Origin: a virus
IMG/VR virus record: IMGVR_UViG_3300030116_004952
Span: 764-64,763 of that record
Length of the DNA: 64,000 nucleotides
Strand: one strand, 5' to 3'
Part shown: piece after piece, positions 7,855 to 17,829 of the stretch
How positions within the stretch are numbered: position 1 is the stretch's first letter
Layout of the letters: every line of letters starts with the position of its first letter
Position numbers and translations under genes: made by a program
Notes under the pieces: model-generated
What the model was told of the DNA's origin: nothing
What the model saw: only the letters and a program-made list of their open reading frames with translations
Database searches by the model: none

Positions 7855-9499
7855 TATTGATAAGTTAGCAGGTTCGCTAAGTGATTTAAATTCAACATTA
7901 TCCTTGACCGATACTAAAACTTTGGGCTTTATACGAAAAGTCGGAGAATTAAGCGTTGCTACGTCTAAATCTGGAAGGGCATGGACTACATTCAGTCGTT
8001 TAGTTTCTGGAAGTCCTATATGGTCTGTTCAGAATAAATTAAGAGCATATATTGATATTTTTGCTGGTTTAGAAAGTAGGGCAAGAGAAAACGCCAAAGC
8101 ACAACAAGAATCGAATCAAAGAATTATTGACCAAGTTCAATCATATAAAAAACTTGAACCGCAATTGAAAAATTTGCAAAAGTTAAAAGACGATTTAGAA
8201 GGCGGAACTCCTTTTGTTGATGCAGAAGCAAGGGAAAACATCGAAGAAGCGGTCAAAGGAACTCTTGCATTTAATAGAGCCCTTTTAGAAGGAAAAACTG
8301 CCGAAGAACAATTTGCCGCAGGTTTGGATGAACTCATAGATAAAGGTAAAAAACAGACTGAAATATTTACTAAAGCACAGGAAGCAGTTCAAGCAAAACT
8401 TAAATTTGAAACATATGAAGGAAGAGATGAAATTAAAGGTGAAATACAATCTAGGAGAACTGCTTTGAAAGAAGCACCTTCTGTTAAAGTAGAAAAAATA
8501 TTTCAAACCATGACAGATAGATTAACTTCGATTAGAAAGTTTGTAACTGGAAATTATACTGTTTCTGAAAGAATCCAAAAAGACAATAAAAGGCGACAAA
8601 AAGTAGAAGATAGAAGAGTTAAGAGAGAAATATTACAACTTAAAATAAGTCAAGGAATGTTTAAAATCTCACAAATGGTTAAACCAATGCTAAATATAGT
8701 TTTTAAATTCTTAATATTTTCTATATTTGCATTCATGGCAATACTTCTTTTCTTGAAATTTGCTAGTGATGCTTTTGCAATAATGAAGGAACTAGGAATT
8801 TTAGACGATTTAAGAAATATATTTTATACCTCTATTGAAATGTTAGGGGCATTCTTTGGATTAGTAGGGGCTTTCTTTGCAGGGGATTATCAAGCAGTTT
8901 TGGATTATTTAATGACATTACTTGATGGCACTTTATCTATATTATGGTCGCTTGCTAAAGTAGGATTTAAACTATTTGTAGGACTTTTAGTTGGTTTCTT
9001 TTATACAATTCTTGATAATATTTCCATTGTAACAAAGAAAGAATTTTGGATAAAGGCTTTACCTGTTCTTAAAAAGTTTGGAAAAATTCTATTGTTGGCT
9101 TACTTTGTTAGATACATAGCAACGCAAGTAGCATTATTGATTGGAATTTATGCACTACCAGCGATGATGGCAATTGTCATATTAGCGGCTTTATGGGCAG
9201 TTGCTAAATGGATTACTGGTAAAATTAATCCGTTTAAAAGAGCGATGGGTGGAACTGTTGGAGCAAATGAAGGAATGACATTAGTAGGAGAAAATGGCCC
9301 AGAATTAGTTTCTCTTCCTTCGGGTTCAAAAGTCCATACAAATTCAGAAAGCAAAAGAATGGGTGGCGGAAATACAATCAACATTACAATTAACGCAAGA
9401 GATACTTCTGATGCAGAATTAAGACGTATTGCAGATAAGATTGGAAATATGGTAAATAATAAAATTAACAGGCGAACTTCGTCAAGAACATTAGGGTGA
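7844..9499 (+). CDS. Tape measure protein
   Basis: 551 residues: a long helical, charged N-terminal half (residues 1-270), a hydrophobic region with several membrane-like segments (about 275-465, for example FKFLIFSIFAFMAILLF), then a C-terminal signature GMTLVGENGPELVSLPSGS. That signature is the familiar VGE(x)GPE(L) motif of tailed-virus tape measures. It sets tail length and is thought to help DNA cross the membrane. At 551 residues the tail would be short, under 100 nm by the usual 0.15 nm per residue rule. Confidence 0.85.
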   Translation: MADDIDKLAGSLSDLNSTLSLTDTKTLGFIRKVGELSVATSKSGRAWTTFSRLVSGSPIWSVQNKLRAYIDIFAGLESRARENAKAQQESNQRIIDQVQSYKKLEPQLKNLQKLKDDLEGGTPFVDAEARENIEEAVKGTLAFNRALLEGKTAEEQFAAGLDELIDKGKKQTEIFTKAQEAVQAKLKFETYEGRDEIKGEIQSRRTALKEAPSVKVEKIFQTMTDRLTSIRKFVTGNYTVSERIQKDNKRRQKVEDRRVKREILQLKISQGMFKISQMVKPMLNIVFKFLIFSIFAFMAILLFLKFASDAFAIMKELGILDDLRNIFYTSIEMLGAFFGLVGAFFAGDYQAVLDYLMTLLDGTLSILWSLAKVGFKLFVGLLVGFFYTILDNISIVTKKEFWIKALPVLKKFGKILLLAYFVRYIATQVALLIGIYALPAMMAIVILAALWAVAKWITGKINPFKRAMGGTVGANEGMTLVGENGPELVSLPSGSKVHTNSESKRMGGGNTINITINARDTSDAELRRIADKIGNMVNNKINRRTSSRTLG

Positions 9500-9504
9500 T
9501 TAAA

Positions 9505-10161
9505 ATGACAAGAGATTATTACGTTTATTTGAAAACACAAATGTTTGAAGATGGCGAGACAGACATTACAAAGAATACAATACCATTAAGAGTAACAAAT
9601 GCTTCATTTAGCGTATCTAAAACAATACCTGCATTCCCAGTTCCTTTATCTGGTATTGCAACAGGTGAATCAATTACTGCTGCTTTAGATTTAGGAATGG
9701 CTGATAAATCAATTTCTCTTCAAGGTTTTCTTCTTGATACTACAATTACTAAGGATAGGACAGGTAATAATGATTTTGTTACTTTAACCTATACTGCTCA
9801 CGAAGTCGCACAAATGATTGCATCAGGTGTTGATTCAACAGGATTAGCAAAAAATCAAGCGTTTTCGGAATTAGTTATTCTCTATCCTTCCTTTGTAGGT
9901 AATGACCAGACACAACAAAGGGTAGGAGTAGATGTAAATAACATTGATACCGCAGTAGATATTCCATTTAACTTTGCTTCAAGAGGCGATAACAACACTA
10001 GCGATAATATTGGCGTTCCTGCTAAACTTTCTGATTTTCCAGATTCAGCAACAGCAAAAGGAGTAACAGGTTTTATTCGTTCATTTAGTTTTGATTTTGC
10101 TGCTGAAACAGTTGAAATTAGTTTTAATTTAGATTTCCAAGTTGCATCTATTACTCCTTGA
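9505..10161 (+). CDS. Tail protein after the tape measure
   Basis: 219 residues from ATG 9505, preceded by GGGTGATTAAA that also ends the tape measure gene (a GTG at 9496 is in frame but lies in the ribosome site). It is beta-rich and rich in Ser and Thr. The place immediately after the tape measure is that of distal tail or tail-tip proteins. No motif allows a firmer call. Confidence 0.6.
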   Translation: MTRDYYVYLKTQMFEDGETDITKNTIPLRVTNASFSVSKTIPAFPVPLSGIATGESITAALDLGMADKSISLQGFLLDTTITKDRTGNNDFVTLTYTAHEVAQMIASGVDSTGLAKNQAFSELVILYPSFVGNDQTQQRVGVDVNNIDTAVDIPFNFASRGDNNTSDNIGVPAKLSDFPDSATAKGVTGFIRSFSFDFAAETVEISFNLDFQVASITP

Positions 10162-10171
10162 GGTGAATTAA

Positions 10172-11329
10172 ATGTATCAAGTATTAGCAGGTAAGAAAAG
10201 AAGTTTAGTTTTCCCTGTTATGTGTAATGGTTTTGTTAAACTAGATTATTCAGATAACGTGGTTGATACAAATAGTGATGGTGATACATCTAATGATATT
10301 GCTTATGGATTATTTGGACATGAAGGTTCATTTACATTTGAAGCGATTATTACTCCGTATGATATTAATGGTTATGGTCGTCAAAGTGTAAGTGGGAGCA
10401 TTCCAAGTTTTACTGCAAGTAAAAAGATAATGCCATCAAATAGTCATCAATCAACACCTGCGAATTATCAAAGTGAAAAGTATTTACCAGTAGACCATGC
10501 TAATACTAACTATGAGAGATTAACACACGAAATGAGAATATTTGATAATGATAACTTTACAATATCTTTATTAAACTCAACAACATTTAATGAAAATCAA
10601 CCTGCTGAATATAAGATAAAGGTTTCAATGGATATTGGAGGAACAACGGAAACTTTTACTACAACAAGTGCAGTTATTACTGCCAATAAAAGTGCTATGT
10701 TTAAATGGGGTTCTGTTTCAGATGCAGAAGGCTTTGATTCTAATGGGCGAAAAGTGTTTGATTTGCTTTCCACAGTCCATGACCATACGGGTGCGGTGAT
10801 TGAACTGAATGGCACAGATGAAAATTTGTGCCATGAGGGTCAAGAACTCTTCATTAGGGATGGTTTTACATTCACATCCATTGGCACTATCGCCAGCATC
10901 AACGGAACGACAGACGTTACTCTTAACGCTTCATATTCTCCAACCTTGAGTAATGGAACAAAACTGTTTATTCATTCAAGAAAGGATGCTTCTTACATTA
11001 ACAACACTTATCATATTGCTTGCACATATACTCAATCAAGCAATAGAATCAATATTTTCCTAAATGGAATTAATGTTTTAAGCACTAAGCATACTCAATC
11101 AGGAACATTTGCTTTTTATAGAGGGGATTGTTTTATCGGTGCAACTGGCATTGGTGCAAATGGTATGACTGGTGCTTATTCGGCTGAAGCAAATAAACAA
11201 TTTATGGGAGAAATGCACGAAATGTCTATTCTAAATATTGCTAAAACTTCTTTTACGAATAAGGAAACTCTTTTACCAAACCTTAACAACACACTACTTT
11301 ATCTTAGATTTGAGGAGATTGATTTATAA
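10172..11329 (+). CDS. LamG/concanavalin A-like tail protein
   Basis: 385 residues. Residues 265-385 read as the second half of a LamG/concanavalin A-like jelly roll: NTYHIACTYTQSSNRINIFLNG, then FIGATG, FMGEMHEMSI and a final strand LYLRFEE. Such domains bind sugars, so the protein may touch the host surface. Residues about 225-270 form a small beta insertion containing SIGTIASI. The DNA of that insertion (about 10730-10940) uses more GC-rich codons than its surroundings. The gene overlaps the next start by one base. Confidence 0.65.
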   Translation: MYQVLAGKKRSLVFPVMCNGFVKLDYSDNVVDTNSDGDTSNDIAYGLFGHEGSFTFEAIITPYDINGYGRQSVSGSIPSFTASKKIMPSNSHQSTPANYQSEKYLPVDHANTNYERLTHEMRIFDNDNFTISLLNSTTFNENQPAEYKIKVSMDIGGTTETFTTTSAVITANKSAMFKWGSVSDAEGFDSNGRKVFDLLSTVHDHTGAVIELNGTDENLCHEGQELFIRDGFTFTSIGTIASINGTTDVTLNASYSPTLSNGTKLFIHSRKDASYINNTYHIACTYTQSSNRINIFLNGINVLSTKHTQSGTFAFYRGDCFIGATGIGANGMTGAYSAEANKQFMGEMHEMSILNIAKTSFTNKETLLPNLNNTLLYLRFEEIDL

Positions 11330-14300
11330 TGGCAATTAAAGTTTTTCAAAAAGGTGAAACTGATTTTGCTCAAGCAAACGGTTACAATACTCCGACTAAT
11401 CCTTTGATTAATTGTAATACTAATTTTACCATTTCTTCAATAGAAGATGATAGATTATTTACTCTAATCTATCCAGATGATTCTACATCAAGTGAAACCT
11501 TTGTTGAAGTGGGAGCATCTAGCGAAAATACACAAAGAAACAATTTACAGACTACAAAAGGTTTTAGAATTAAATGCTATGATTCTGTTACAACAGAAGG
11601 TGTTCAATTAACAGGTGCTAATTATGTTAGTGATTACTATTACTTTGTTTTAATTCATTCCGACGACCATTTAAAACATCATTTTGCAAGAGTAACAGAC
11701 ATCATTACAGAAGATGTCGCTGGAGATGCTTTTGAATTTACTCCAGCATTGGGTAAAGAAATACCTAAAGATACAAAGTTTATGTTATTTAAAGGCCCAA
11801 TTAAAACTACTACTGCTATTGCTTTTTCAGCAGGTATTAAAAATGAACTACAAAATTCTCTTGTTGTTTCATCACCTTTATTTTATTTGCTAGATAGTTC
11901 TCTAAATAAAAAAGGAGAACTCGACCATAATACTAAATATTACGCTAGGTTGAATCAAACAGATGGTGTAACAACGACTCTTGATTCCGCTTCACAAAAT
12001 TATGTTTTCTTAACTGAGCAGGAATACTCAAATAAAATTTTAGATTACAGTAAATATTCAATGCAACTTACTTTAGTAGATAAACTAAGAGAACGTGATG
12101 ACCCAAGCATACACATTTCCAACGAAGGTATTACAATTAATGGGCCAGATGCAGATGATTATGACGAAATTTTTCCTAATGCTAGAAGAGATAGTGATGA
12201 TTTAATTAGTCCAGTAATTCAGTATGTTACAAAAGGCCCAATTAGATATTTACATTATGACTATTCTCCGACAAAAGTAAATGTATTAGAAAATGTAATT
12301 GACAATAAATTAGAACAATCTATTGGAAATCGTGGAGGTTTTTGTGAAACTAAGATTTTAAATCCTAGCAGAATACTTACAAGTAAAATTAAAGAATTTG
12401 ACAAGTATAGAGTCAGACATAGAGTATTTACTGGAGATTTAAATGAATTTGTAGATATGAAGATTACATTAGGTTCTCATATTTCTAGTAGGCAATATAA
12501 TATTATTACCGATTATAGTGATGCTAGAAACTTTATTAATGTTGGAGATGAAGTTAGAATAGGAACTAGGATTCTATTATGTAGTGCCATTACAACTTCA
12601 ACAATTACATTTGAAGAATATAGTAGATTAGAGACAGAATCTTCTTTTACTAATTCCACAAGTTTAACTTCTTTAACAGGAACGCTACAAAGAAGAGCAT
12701 ATAATTATCAAGACAATACAATTTTAACTTCATTCAATTTGCTTGCAGGTAGGACTTCCGAATTGTATGTTAAAACAATGTCAAAGGATATGGAATTTAT
12801 TGAATCATCTGTAAGTTCTGCTGATGCTACTCATGGACTAATTACACTAAGTTCTAATTCTCAAAGTTATTCTTCTGATTCTTCACTTAGATATTCTTTA
12901 GGTTCTTATCACATAGAAGTAGAAAGGTTTTCTGGAACAATTGAAAAGATTGATTCTTATAAAGAAGATTCGCAGAACTATGTAGAACTTTCTGGAAGAA
13001 GTGATATTAGTAAATTATTTGGACCAATTATTAATAAAGATACAACATTTTCAGAAGATATTATTTATTCTACTCTAAGCCCGTATAATACTCTAGCAAA
13101 TGTAAAAGCGGGAACTACTCATTCTGTTGCTTTAGGTGCTACTCAAATAGATACCGATATTAAAATCTCAGGCTTACAGACGTTTGATAATGACCCTTCA
13201 GTTATAGGAACAAGAATATTTAGCGAAAACGGCTATATTGGTGAAGTTATTGGTATTTCTACACATGGTGCTTCAAGAAGAAGATTAACGATTACACCGT
13301 CTTTAACGGAATTAAATAGCGAAGCAATTTATATGGAGACAGATAAAAACTATATATTTAGTAAAGCATTAGGTTCATCTCATCTTACATCAGCAAATCC
13401 TACTTCATTAAGTGGTTCTGCTGGAAAAGGAGTTTTCTTTACAAGTGGTAAAGAAATCACAATGTCTGATGGTTCAGAAGGAAATGATTTAGTCGGGAGT
13501 AGTATCAATACAAATCCAAAAGCAATTGGCTATCATATTAATAGTCCTGTGTCTATCAATAATGATAATGAATTTCAAACAAAATTTGTAGATGAAATAG
13601 GAACTGAGGAAAATTCATCCTTTGATACTGTAAATACCTTAATTGACTTTGAAGTAGTTTCGACTACAAAAAAGAACAATGTTACTGAAATTGAACTAGC
13701 ACCTTATGTTCCTATTACTTTAGGGAGAAAAACTCACTTCTATGAAGATGTTAGTGAAATGTCTTTTACTAGTGTAGGAACAATAGCGCAAAGCATTGGT
13801 AACGTAGATAATTTATACTTTAAAATGTCTACTTCTAATGTTCACACTTTAAATAAAGGCGACCCTTTATTTTTTGTTCCAAATGAAACACCTAACGCTG
13901 ATAAAGTATTTATTGGTCATGTTTTTCAAATTGTTCATACTGCAACAACTACAAATTCAAATGAAACTTATATCCAATTAGATAGAACTCCAGAAGATTT
14001 AGATACTGGGGATTTTATATTTTTAGGAACAAAACCAACTAATGAATTGGCTTTAGTAAATGGGGCGCATCTTTGGGGAGGAAAAGTATTAATTAAACCA
14101 CATCCTAAATTTATTTCGCTAAATTCAATTAATAACTTAGTTCCACTAAATGTAGAAAGCACAACTGTTTCTGGTGATTACTTCAGTAGGTTTGGGCAAC
14201 CTTACTATAAAATTACAGGAATATCTAATGGAACATTTGGATTAAACTTACCTCTAGTAACAAACGCTTCCAAAATCATAAGAACGCCTTATGAATTTAA

Positions 14301-17300
14301 AGGTAAATTTAGTTATTTAGCAAATACTTACAATTTTAAACCTAAAACATCTTCCAATAATATAACAAATGCCCATACTACATCTAGTTCACATAGAGTA
14401 TTGCCTTTAGAAGAAAGGGGATTGACTAGTGCATTTGGCTCTAATTTCTCCGATACTCGTATTCATCCCACCGCTAATCGTTCAATATTACAATTAGGTT
14501 TTACTGAACAAAGAACAAAGGCAGCATTATCTTTTGATAGTGAATCTTCTGCAAGGTTATTTATTTATGTTAATGGAGATATTTTACCATATAGTAGTTT
14601 AAGAAAAGACAGTTTGATGTGTGATTCGAATAAGGACATAAATAATTATAATTTACTTTTAATGGAAAATAAAAAACAAAAAGATTCTTTATTTGGAGGC
14701 GGAGATAGATTACTTCTTAAAGATAATAATTTTCAAACAGTAACATTCAACACTTCCCAAGATATATCCCAACTTAATAGGTTTGGCATAATGCGACTTA
14801 CTGAGGTGTGTTTTGATTTCTTTTATAATATAATTAATCCAGAAAAACCGATTCCAAAGACTAGAAATAATGACAATTATGGAATTTCAACACTATTAGG
14901 AACAAGCACATCCGTAGGAACAATTAGCAGTATTGTTGATGATGTGATTGAATTTACTGGTTCAGTAAGCGTTTCTACTGATGATTATCTTTATGATGAT
15001 AAAGGTAGATTAATAGGACAATTACAAAGTGGAACTCCTATTAGTGGTAATCAATACAGGTTAAAGGCAGATGGTTATTTAACAAATAATGGAAGTGCTG
15101 CAACAAATTGTATAAAAATTGTAAATACAACTATCATTAAAAAAGGAAGAAATAAAAAAGATACTTTTGCTAGAGTAGATTCTGTTTCTTTACATCCCCT
15201 AAAGTGCTGTGTTATTCCAAAAGATAGTCTATATGGAGACGATTCGGGTGATGATGCTTATTCTGCTAATGGAGGTGCTTCTGTTACTTTTCAAACAAGC
15301 GGTGCAGGTAATAGAGATTCAGAAATTGTCGGCCCAGTTGCTTTTGATTCTAACGTCTTATCTAATTCAAACTATAACATAGGACAATTTTTAGTATTAC
15401 AACAAATGTCAAATAATGAAAGCGTAGGGTTTTATGCAACAGTAAGAGGACATAATAGTATTATCGGTGTTTCTTTAGATAGATTTGGAATAGAAGATGG
15501 TGGCAAATATAAACTAGTGGAAGGTAATACTACTCAATTATTATTGGGAGATACCGCAGGTGCAGCAGTTATCAATAGTGCTGATTATCATGCCACTATT
15601 GGTTCTCTATATGCATTTAAATCATTAGATAATATATCTGCCTCTAGTCGCACATTTGGTGGCTCAAAACCCTATGAAGCAGATGGAACAATAATGTGTT
15701 TTAAGCCAAGACTTTGGATTGATGCGGATAGTTCTACTGGAAATTATTCAGTAAGTGATATTACTTCCTCAGCGGGAACTCTTAAAAAAGTAGTAATCAA
15801 AACAACAAAAGTAACTATTTCTGGACAAAGAACATTTGTAAATACTTTTTTAAAATTTATTGATTTGACAGGTTGCTATCTTGTTCCAGAAAAAGGAGTT
15901 AATGCTCAAGGAGATTCCATTACAAGCGGTTCGTATGAAACAAGGGCAGGAATGAATAATTCAATTCCTCAAAATGGAACAAACAATAATGAATTAATTC
16001 ATGTTATTTCTCATGAAGTTTCTAATAGTGATAGTGAAGAACACCACTTAATTTGCACAGCAGAATTGGAAGATGAAACTGGTTATAGAATACTTCAACC
16101 TAACGAAACCTGTTTTTATGAATTTATGCCAAAGACAATAAAATTTAATTTTCTTTCCTCCGAATATACTAAAAAGGCTTATAAAGATGAAGTTTATGAT
16201 GAAATAAAAGAGTCTTATTTTCATAAAGACGGTAAATTAGTCAATAATAATATTTATTCAGATGAGGCTATTTTATCTATGTTTGTTATTGTTGATACTG
16301 ATAAACAATCCACCGAAGAGGGCTTAGTTTTGACCTCTACCGATAATTTCTTTTCTACTAAATTACCAGATGGTGATTATATTATGAATTTTAGCGATGG
16401 AGAAGAGTCTGAAAAAATATCATTTACATCGAAATCTAATAATAAATACGAATCCATAGAATTAGGTAAAGGAATAAATAGACAGGGTATTGTTTCTGTT
16501 TCTGAAACTTTTACTGTAACTTCAAATGATGCATTACAAATTAATCCTAGTAGGGCTTGTATAGGAACAACTGTTACTATTGCAAATGAAACAGAAGAAC
16601 TTATCAATGAATTAATGGAAGAGAATGACATAGCATTCGATTTAGAAACTCAAGATTATCCATTATATTTAGCACCTAATTATCAAGGTGTTGATTTATT
16701 TTCAGCAATCAACTTCTTACTAGAACAAAAAGACTTAACTCTCTTTGAAGAAAATGATACGTTTAAAATTAAAAACCGATTATCAAATGATTTCTTCAAA
16801 GGCATCATTCTTAATGAAACGGGAGAATATCAGATATTTGATTTTGAAGAGTCAAAGAATATGTTTAACTTTTATAACCAAATTACCGTCTATGGAAGAA
16901 ACCATAAGAAGGTCAGAAAGGATATTAGAAGCATCAATGATGTTGGTTTGAAAGCCTTTGAAGTTTTCAATACTGAACTTACAACTCAAGAAGATGTAAA
17001 TAAAGAAGCATCGGCATTACTTAAATTACATTCCTCGTCAAATAAAAAACTAAAGATTACTGTTGGGCATTCTAAGATTTCACAAATTAAAGTAGGAGAT
17101 ATAATTAATGTTGAGATACCTAGAGAAAATATTCCGCTTTCTCAATTCATGGTATTGCAAATAGAATATTTACTTGCTGGATTAATGGTATTAGAACTAG
17201 GAAAGTATAGCAAAGGGTTGGAAGATAGATTTGCTGATTTAATTATACAAAACAAAAAGATTAATTCTCAATTAAGAAATGAATCTTTCAAGGAATCAGA

Positions 17301-17484
17301 AAGTTTAGACTTCTTAGAAGAACTTAAGATTAATCAAATAAGACTATTTGCTCGAAAAAGAACATCAGGAGGCACTTTTAAGTTGGGATTCGGAACAGCA
17401 TTAAATACGGGAACAACTACGCTTGGTTATGGGGTCGGCACAGGCATTACATTCACTACTTTGATAGATGAGGAATTAATATGA
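11329..17484 (+). CDS. Giant tail/baseplate protein (2051 aa)
   Basis: The largest gene in the window. Most of it is beta-rich, Ser/Thr/Asn-rich sequence with repeated short elements such as TSVGTI(S/A). Residues about 1760-1990 look like the last part of a baseplate hub: a domain with (L)FSAINFLLEQKDLTLFEENDTF, followed by QITVYGRN, a helix with EALL-type pattern and the strands KVGDIINVEIP and QFMVLQIEY, as in gpD/gp27-like hubs. A Gly-rich C-terminus ends the protein. It probably forms the tail tip and carries host-binding domains. The assignment to tail is firm from context; domain details are inferred. Confidence 0.65.
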   Translation: MAIKVFQKGETDFAQANGYNTPTNPLINCNTNFTISSIEDDRLFTLIYPDDSTSSETFVEVGASSENTQRNNLQTTKGFRIKCYDSVTTEGVQLTGANYVSDYYYFVLIHSDDHLKHHFARVTDIITEDVAGDAFEFTPALGKEIPKDTKFMLFKGPIKTTTAIAFSAGIKNELQNSLVVSSPLFYLLDSSLNKKGELDHNTKYYARLNQTDGVTTTLDSASQNYVFLTEQEYSNKILDYSKYSMQLTLVDKLRERDDPSIHISNEGITINGPDADDYDEIFPNARRDSDDLISPVIQYVTKGPIRYLHYDYSPTKVNVLENVIDNKLEQSIGNRGGFCETKILNPSRILTSKIKEFDKYRVRHRVFTGDLNEFVDMKITLGSHISSRQYNIITDYSDARNFINVGDEVRIGTRILLCSAITTSTITFEEYSRLETESSFTNSTSLTSLTGTLQRRAYNYQDNTILTSFNLLAGRTSELYVKTMSKDMEFIESSVSSADATHGLITLSSNSQSYSSDSSLRYSLGSYHIEVERFSGTIEKIDSYKEDSQNYVELSGRSDISKLFGPIINKDTTFSEDIIYSTLSPYNTLANVKAGTTHSVALGATQIDTDIKISGLQTFDNDPSVIGTRIFSENGYIGEVIGISTHGASRRRLTITPSLTELNSEAIYMETDKNYIFSKALGSSHLTSANPTSLSGSAGKGVFFTSGKEITMSDGSEGNDLVGSSINTNPKAIGYHINSPVSINNDNEFQTKFVDEIGTEENSSFDTVNTLIDFEVVSTTKKNNVTEIELAPYVPITLGRKTHFYEDVSEMSFTSVGTIAQSIGNVDNLYFKMSTSNVHTLNKGDPLFFVPNETPNADKVFIGHVFQIVHTATTTNSNETYIQLDRTPEDLDTGDFIFLGTKPTNELALVNGAHLWGGKVLIKPHPKFISLNSINNLVPLNVESTTVSGDYFSRFGQPYYKITGISNGTFGLNLPLVTNASKIIRTPYEFKGKFSYLANTYNFKPKTSSNNITNAHTTSSSHRVLPLEERGLTSAFGSNFSDTRIHPTANRSILQLGFTEQRTKAALSFDSESSARLFIYVNGDILPYSSLRKDSLMCDSNKDINNYNLLLMENKKQKDSLFGGGDRLLLKDNNFQTVTFNTSQDISQLNRFGIMRLTEVCFDFFYNIINPEKPIPKTRNNDNYGISTLLGTSTSVGTISSIVDDVIEFTGSVSVSTDDYLYDDKGRLIGQLQSGTPISGNQYRLKADGYLTNNGSAATNCIKIVNTTIIKKGRNKKDTFARVDSVSLHPLKCCVIPKDSLYGDDSGDDAYSANGGASVTFQTSGAGNRDSEIVGPVAFDSNVLSNSNYNIGQFLVLQQMSNNESVGFYATVRGHNSIIGVSLDRFGIEDGGKYKLVEGNTTQLLLGDTAGAAVINSADYHATIGSLYAFKSLDNISASSRTFGGSKPYEADGTIMCFKPRLWIDADSSTGNYSVSDITSSAGTLKKVVIKTTKVTISGQRTFVNTFLKFIDLTGCYLVPEKGVNAQGDSITSGSYETRAGMNNSIPQNGTNNNELIHVISHEVSNSDSEEHHLICTAELEDETGYRILQPNETCFYEFMPKTIKFNFLSSEYTKKAYKDEVYDEIKESYFHKDGKLVNNNIYSDEAILSMFVIVDTDKQSTEEGLVLTSTDNFFSTKLPDGDYIMNFSDGEESEKISFTSKSNNKYESIELGKGINRQGIVSVSETFTVTSNDALQINPSRACIGTTVTIANETEELINELMEENDIAFDLETQDYPLYLAPNYQGVDLFSAINFLLEQKDLTLFEENDTFKIKNRLSNDFFKGIILNETGEYQIFDFEESKNMFNFYNQITVYGRNHKKVRKDIRSINDVGLKAFEVFNTELTTQEDVNKEASALLKLHSSSNKKLKITVGHSKISQIKVGDIINVEIPRENIPLSQFMVLQIEYLLAGLMVLELGKYSKGLEDRFADLIIQNKKINSQLRNESFKESESLDFLEELKINQIRLFARKRTSGGTFKLGFGTALNTGTTTLGYGVGTGITFTTLIDEELI

Positions 17485-17828
17485 TTACAGACAAATTAAA
17501 AGAATTAGTAACAACAAACATACGAACTACCATAAACAATGGTAAAATAGGACAAGGTGGTAATTCAACAAGTCCAGCCGCTACGACCTTAGATGTTCCT
17601 TTATCTACTGCAACGTCTACATTTGCCGCAGTTAAATCAGATACAAATGTAATTGAAATTCAAGCAATTTTTCAAGGGGCTACTTCTTCTATGACAGGTA
17701 AAGTAATTAGAGAGTTTGGTATTTTTGATTCTAGTTCTAATCTTCTAGCGAGGGTTAATTTTGATGGAGTCGGCCCATTTGCATCAAATGAAGATTTAGA
17801 ACTATTTTTAACAATAGAGGTGGAATGA
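17481..17828 (+). CDS. Tail-fibre base/baseplate small protein
   Basis: 115 residues, starting within the last codons of the giant gene (ATGA overlap). It begins MITDKLKELVTTNIRTTINN and ends with the strand LELFLTIEVE. This form is common in proteins that attach fibres to tail tips, with REFGIFDSSSNLLARV resembling the REIGIFD...LLAR element of phage tail proteins. It directly precedes the fibre gene. Confidence 0.55.
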   Translation: MITDKLKELVTTNIRTTINNGKIGQGGNSTSPAATTLDVPLSTATSTFAAVKSDTNVIEIQAIFQGATSSMTGKVIREFGIFDSSSNLLARVNFDGVGPFASNEDLELFLTIEVE

Positions 17829-17829
17829 T

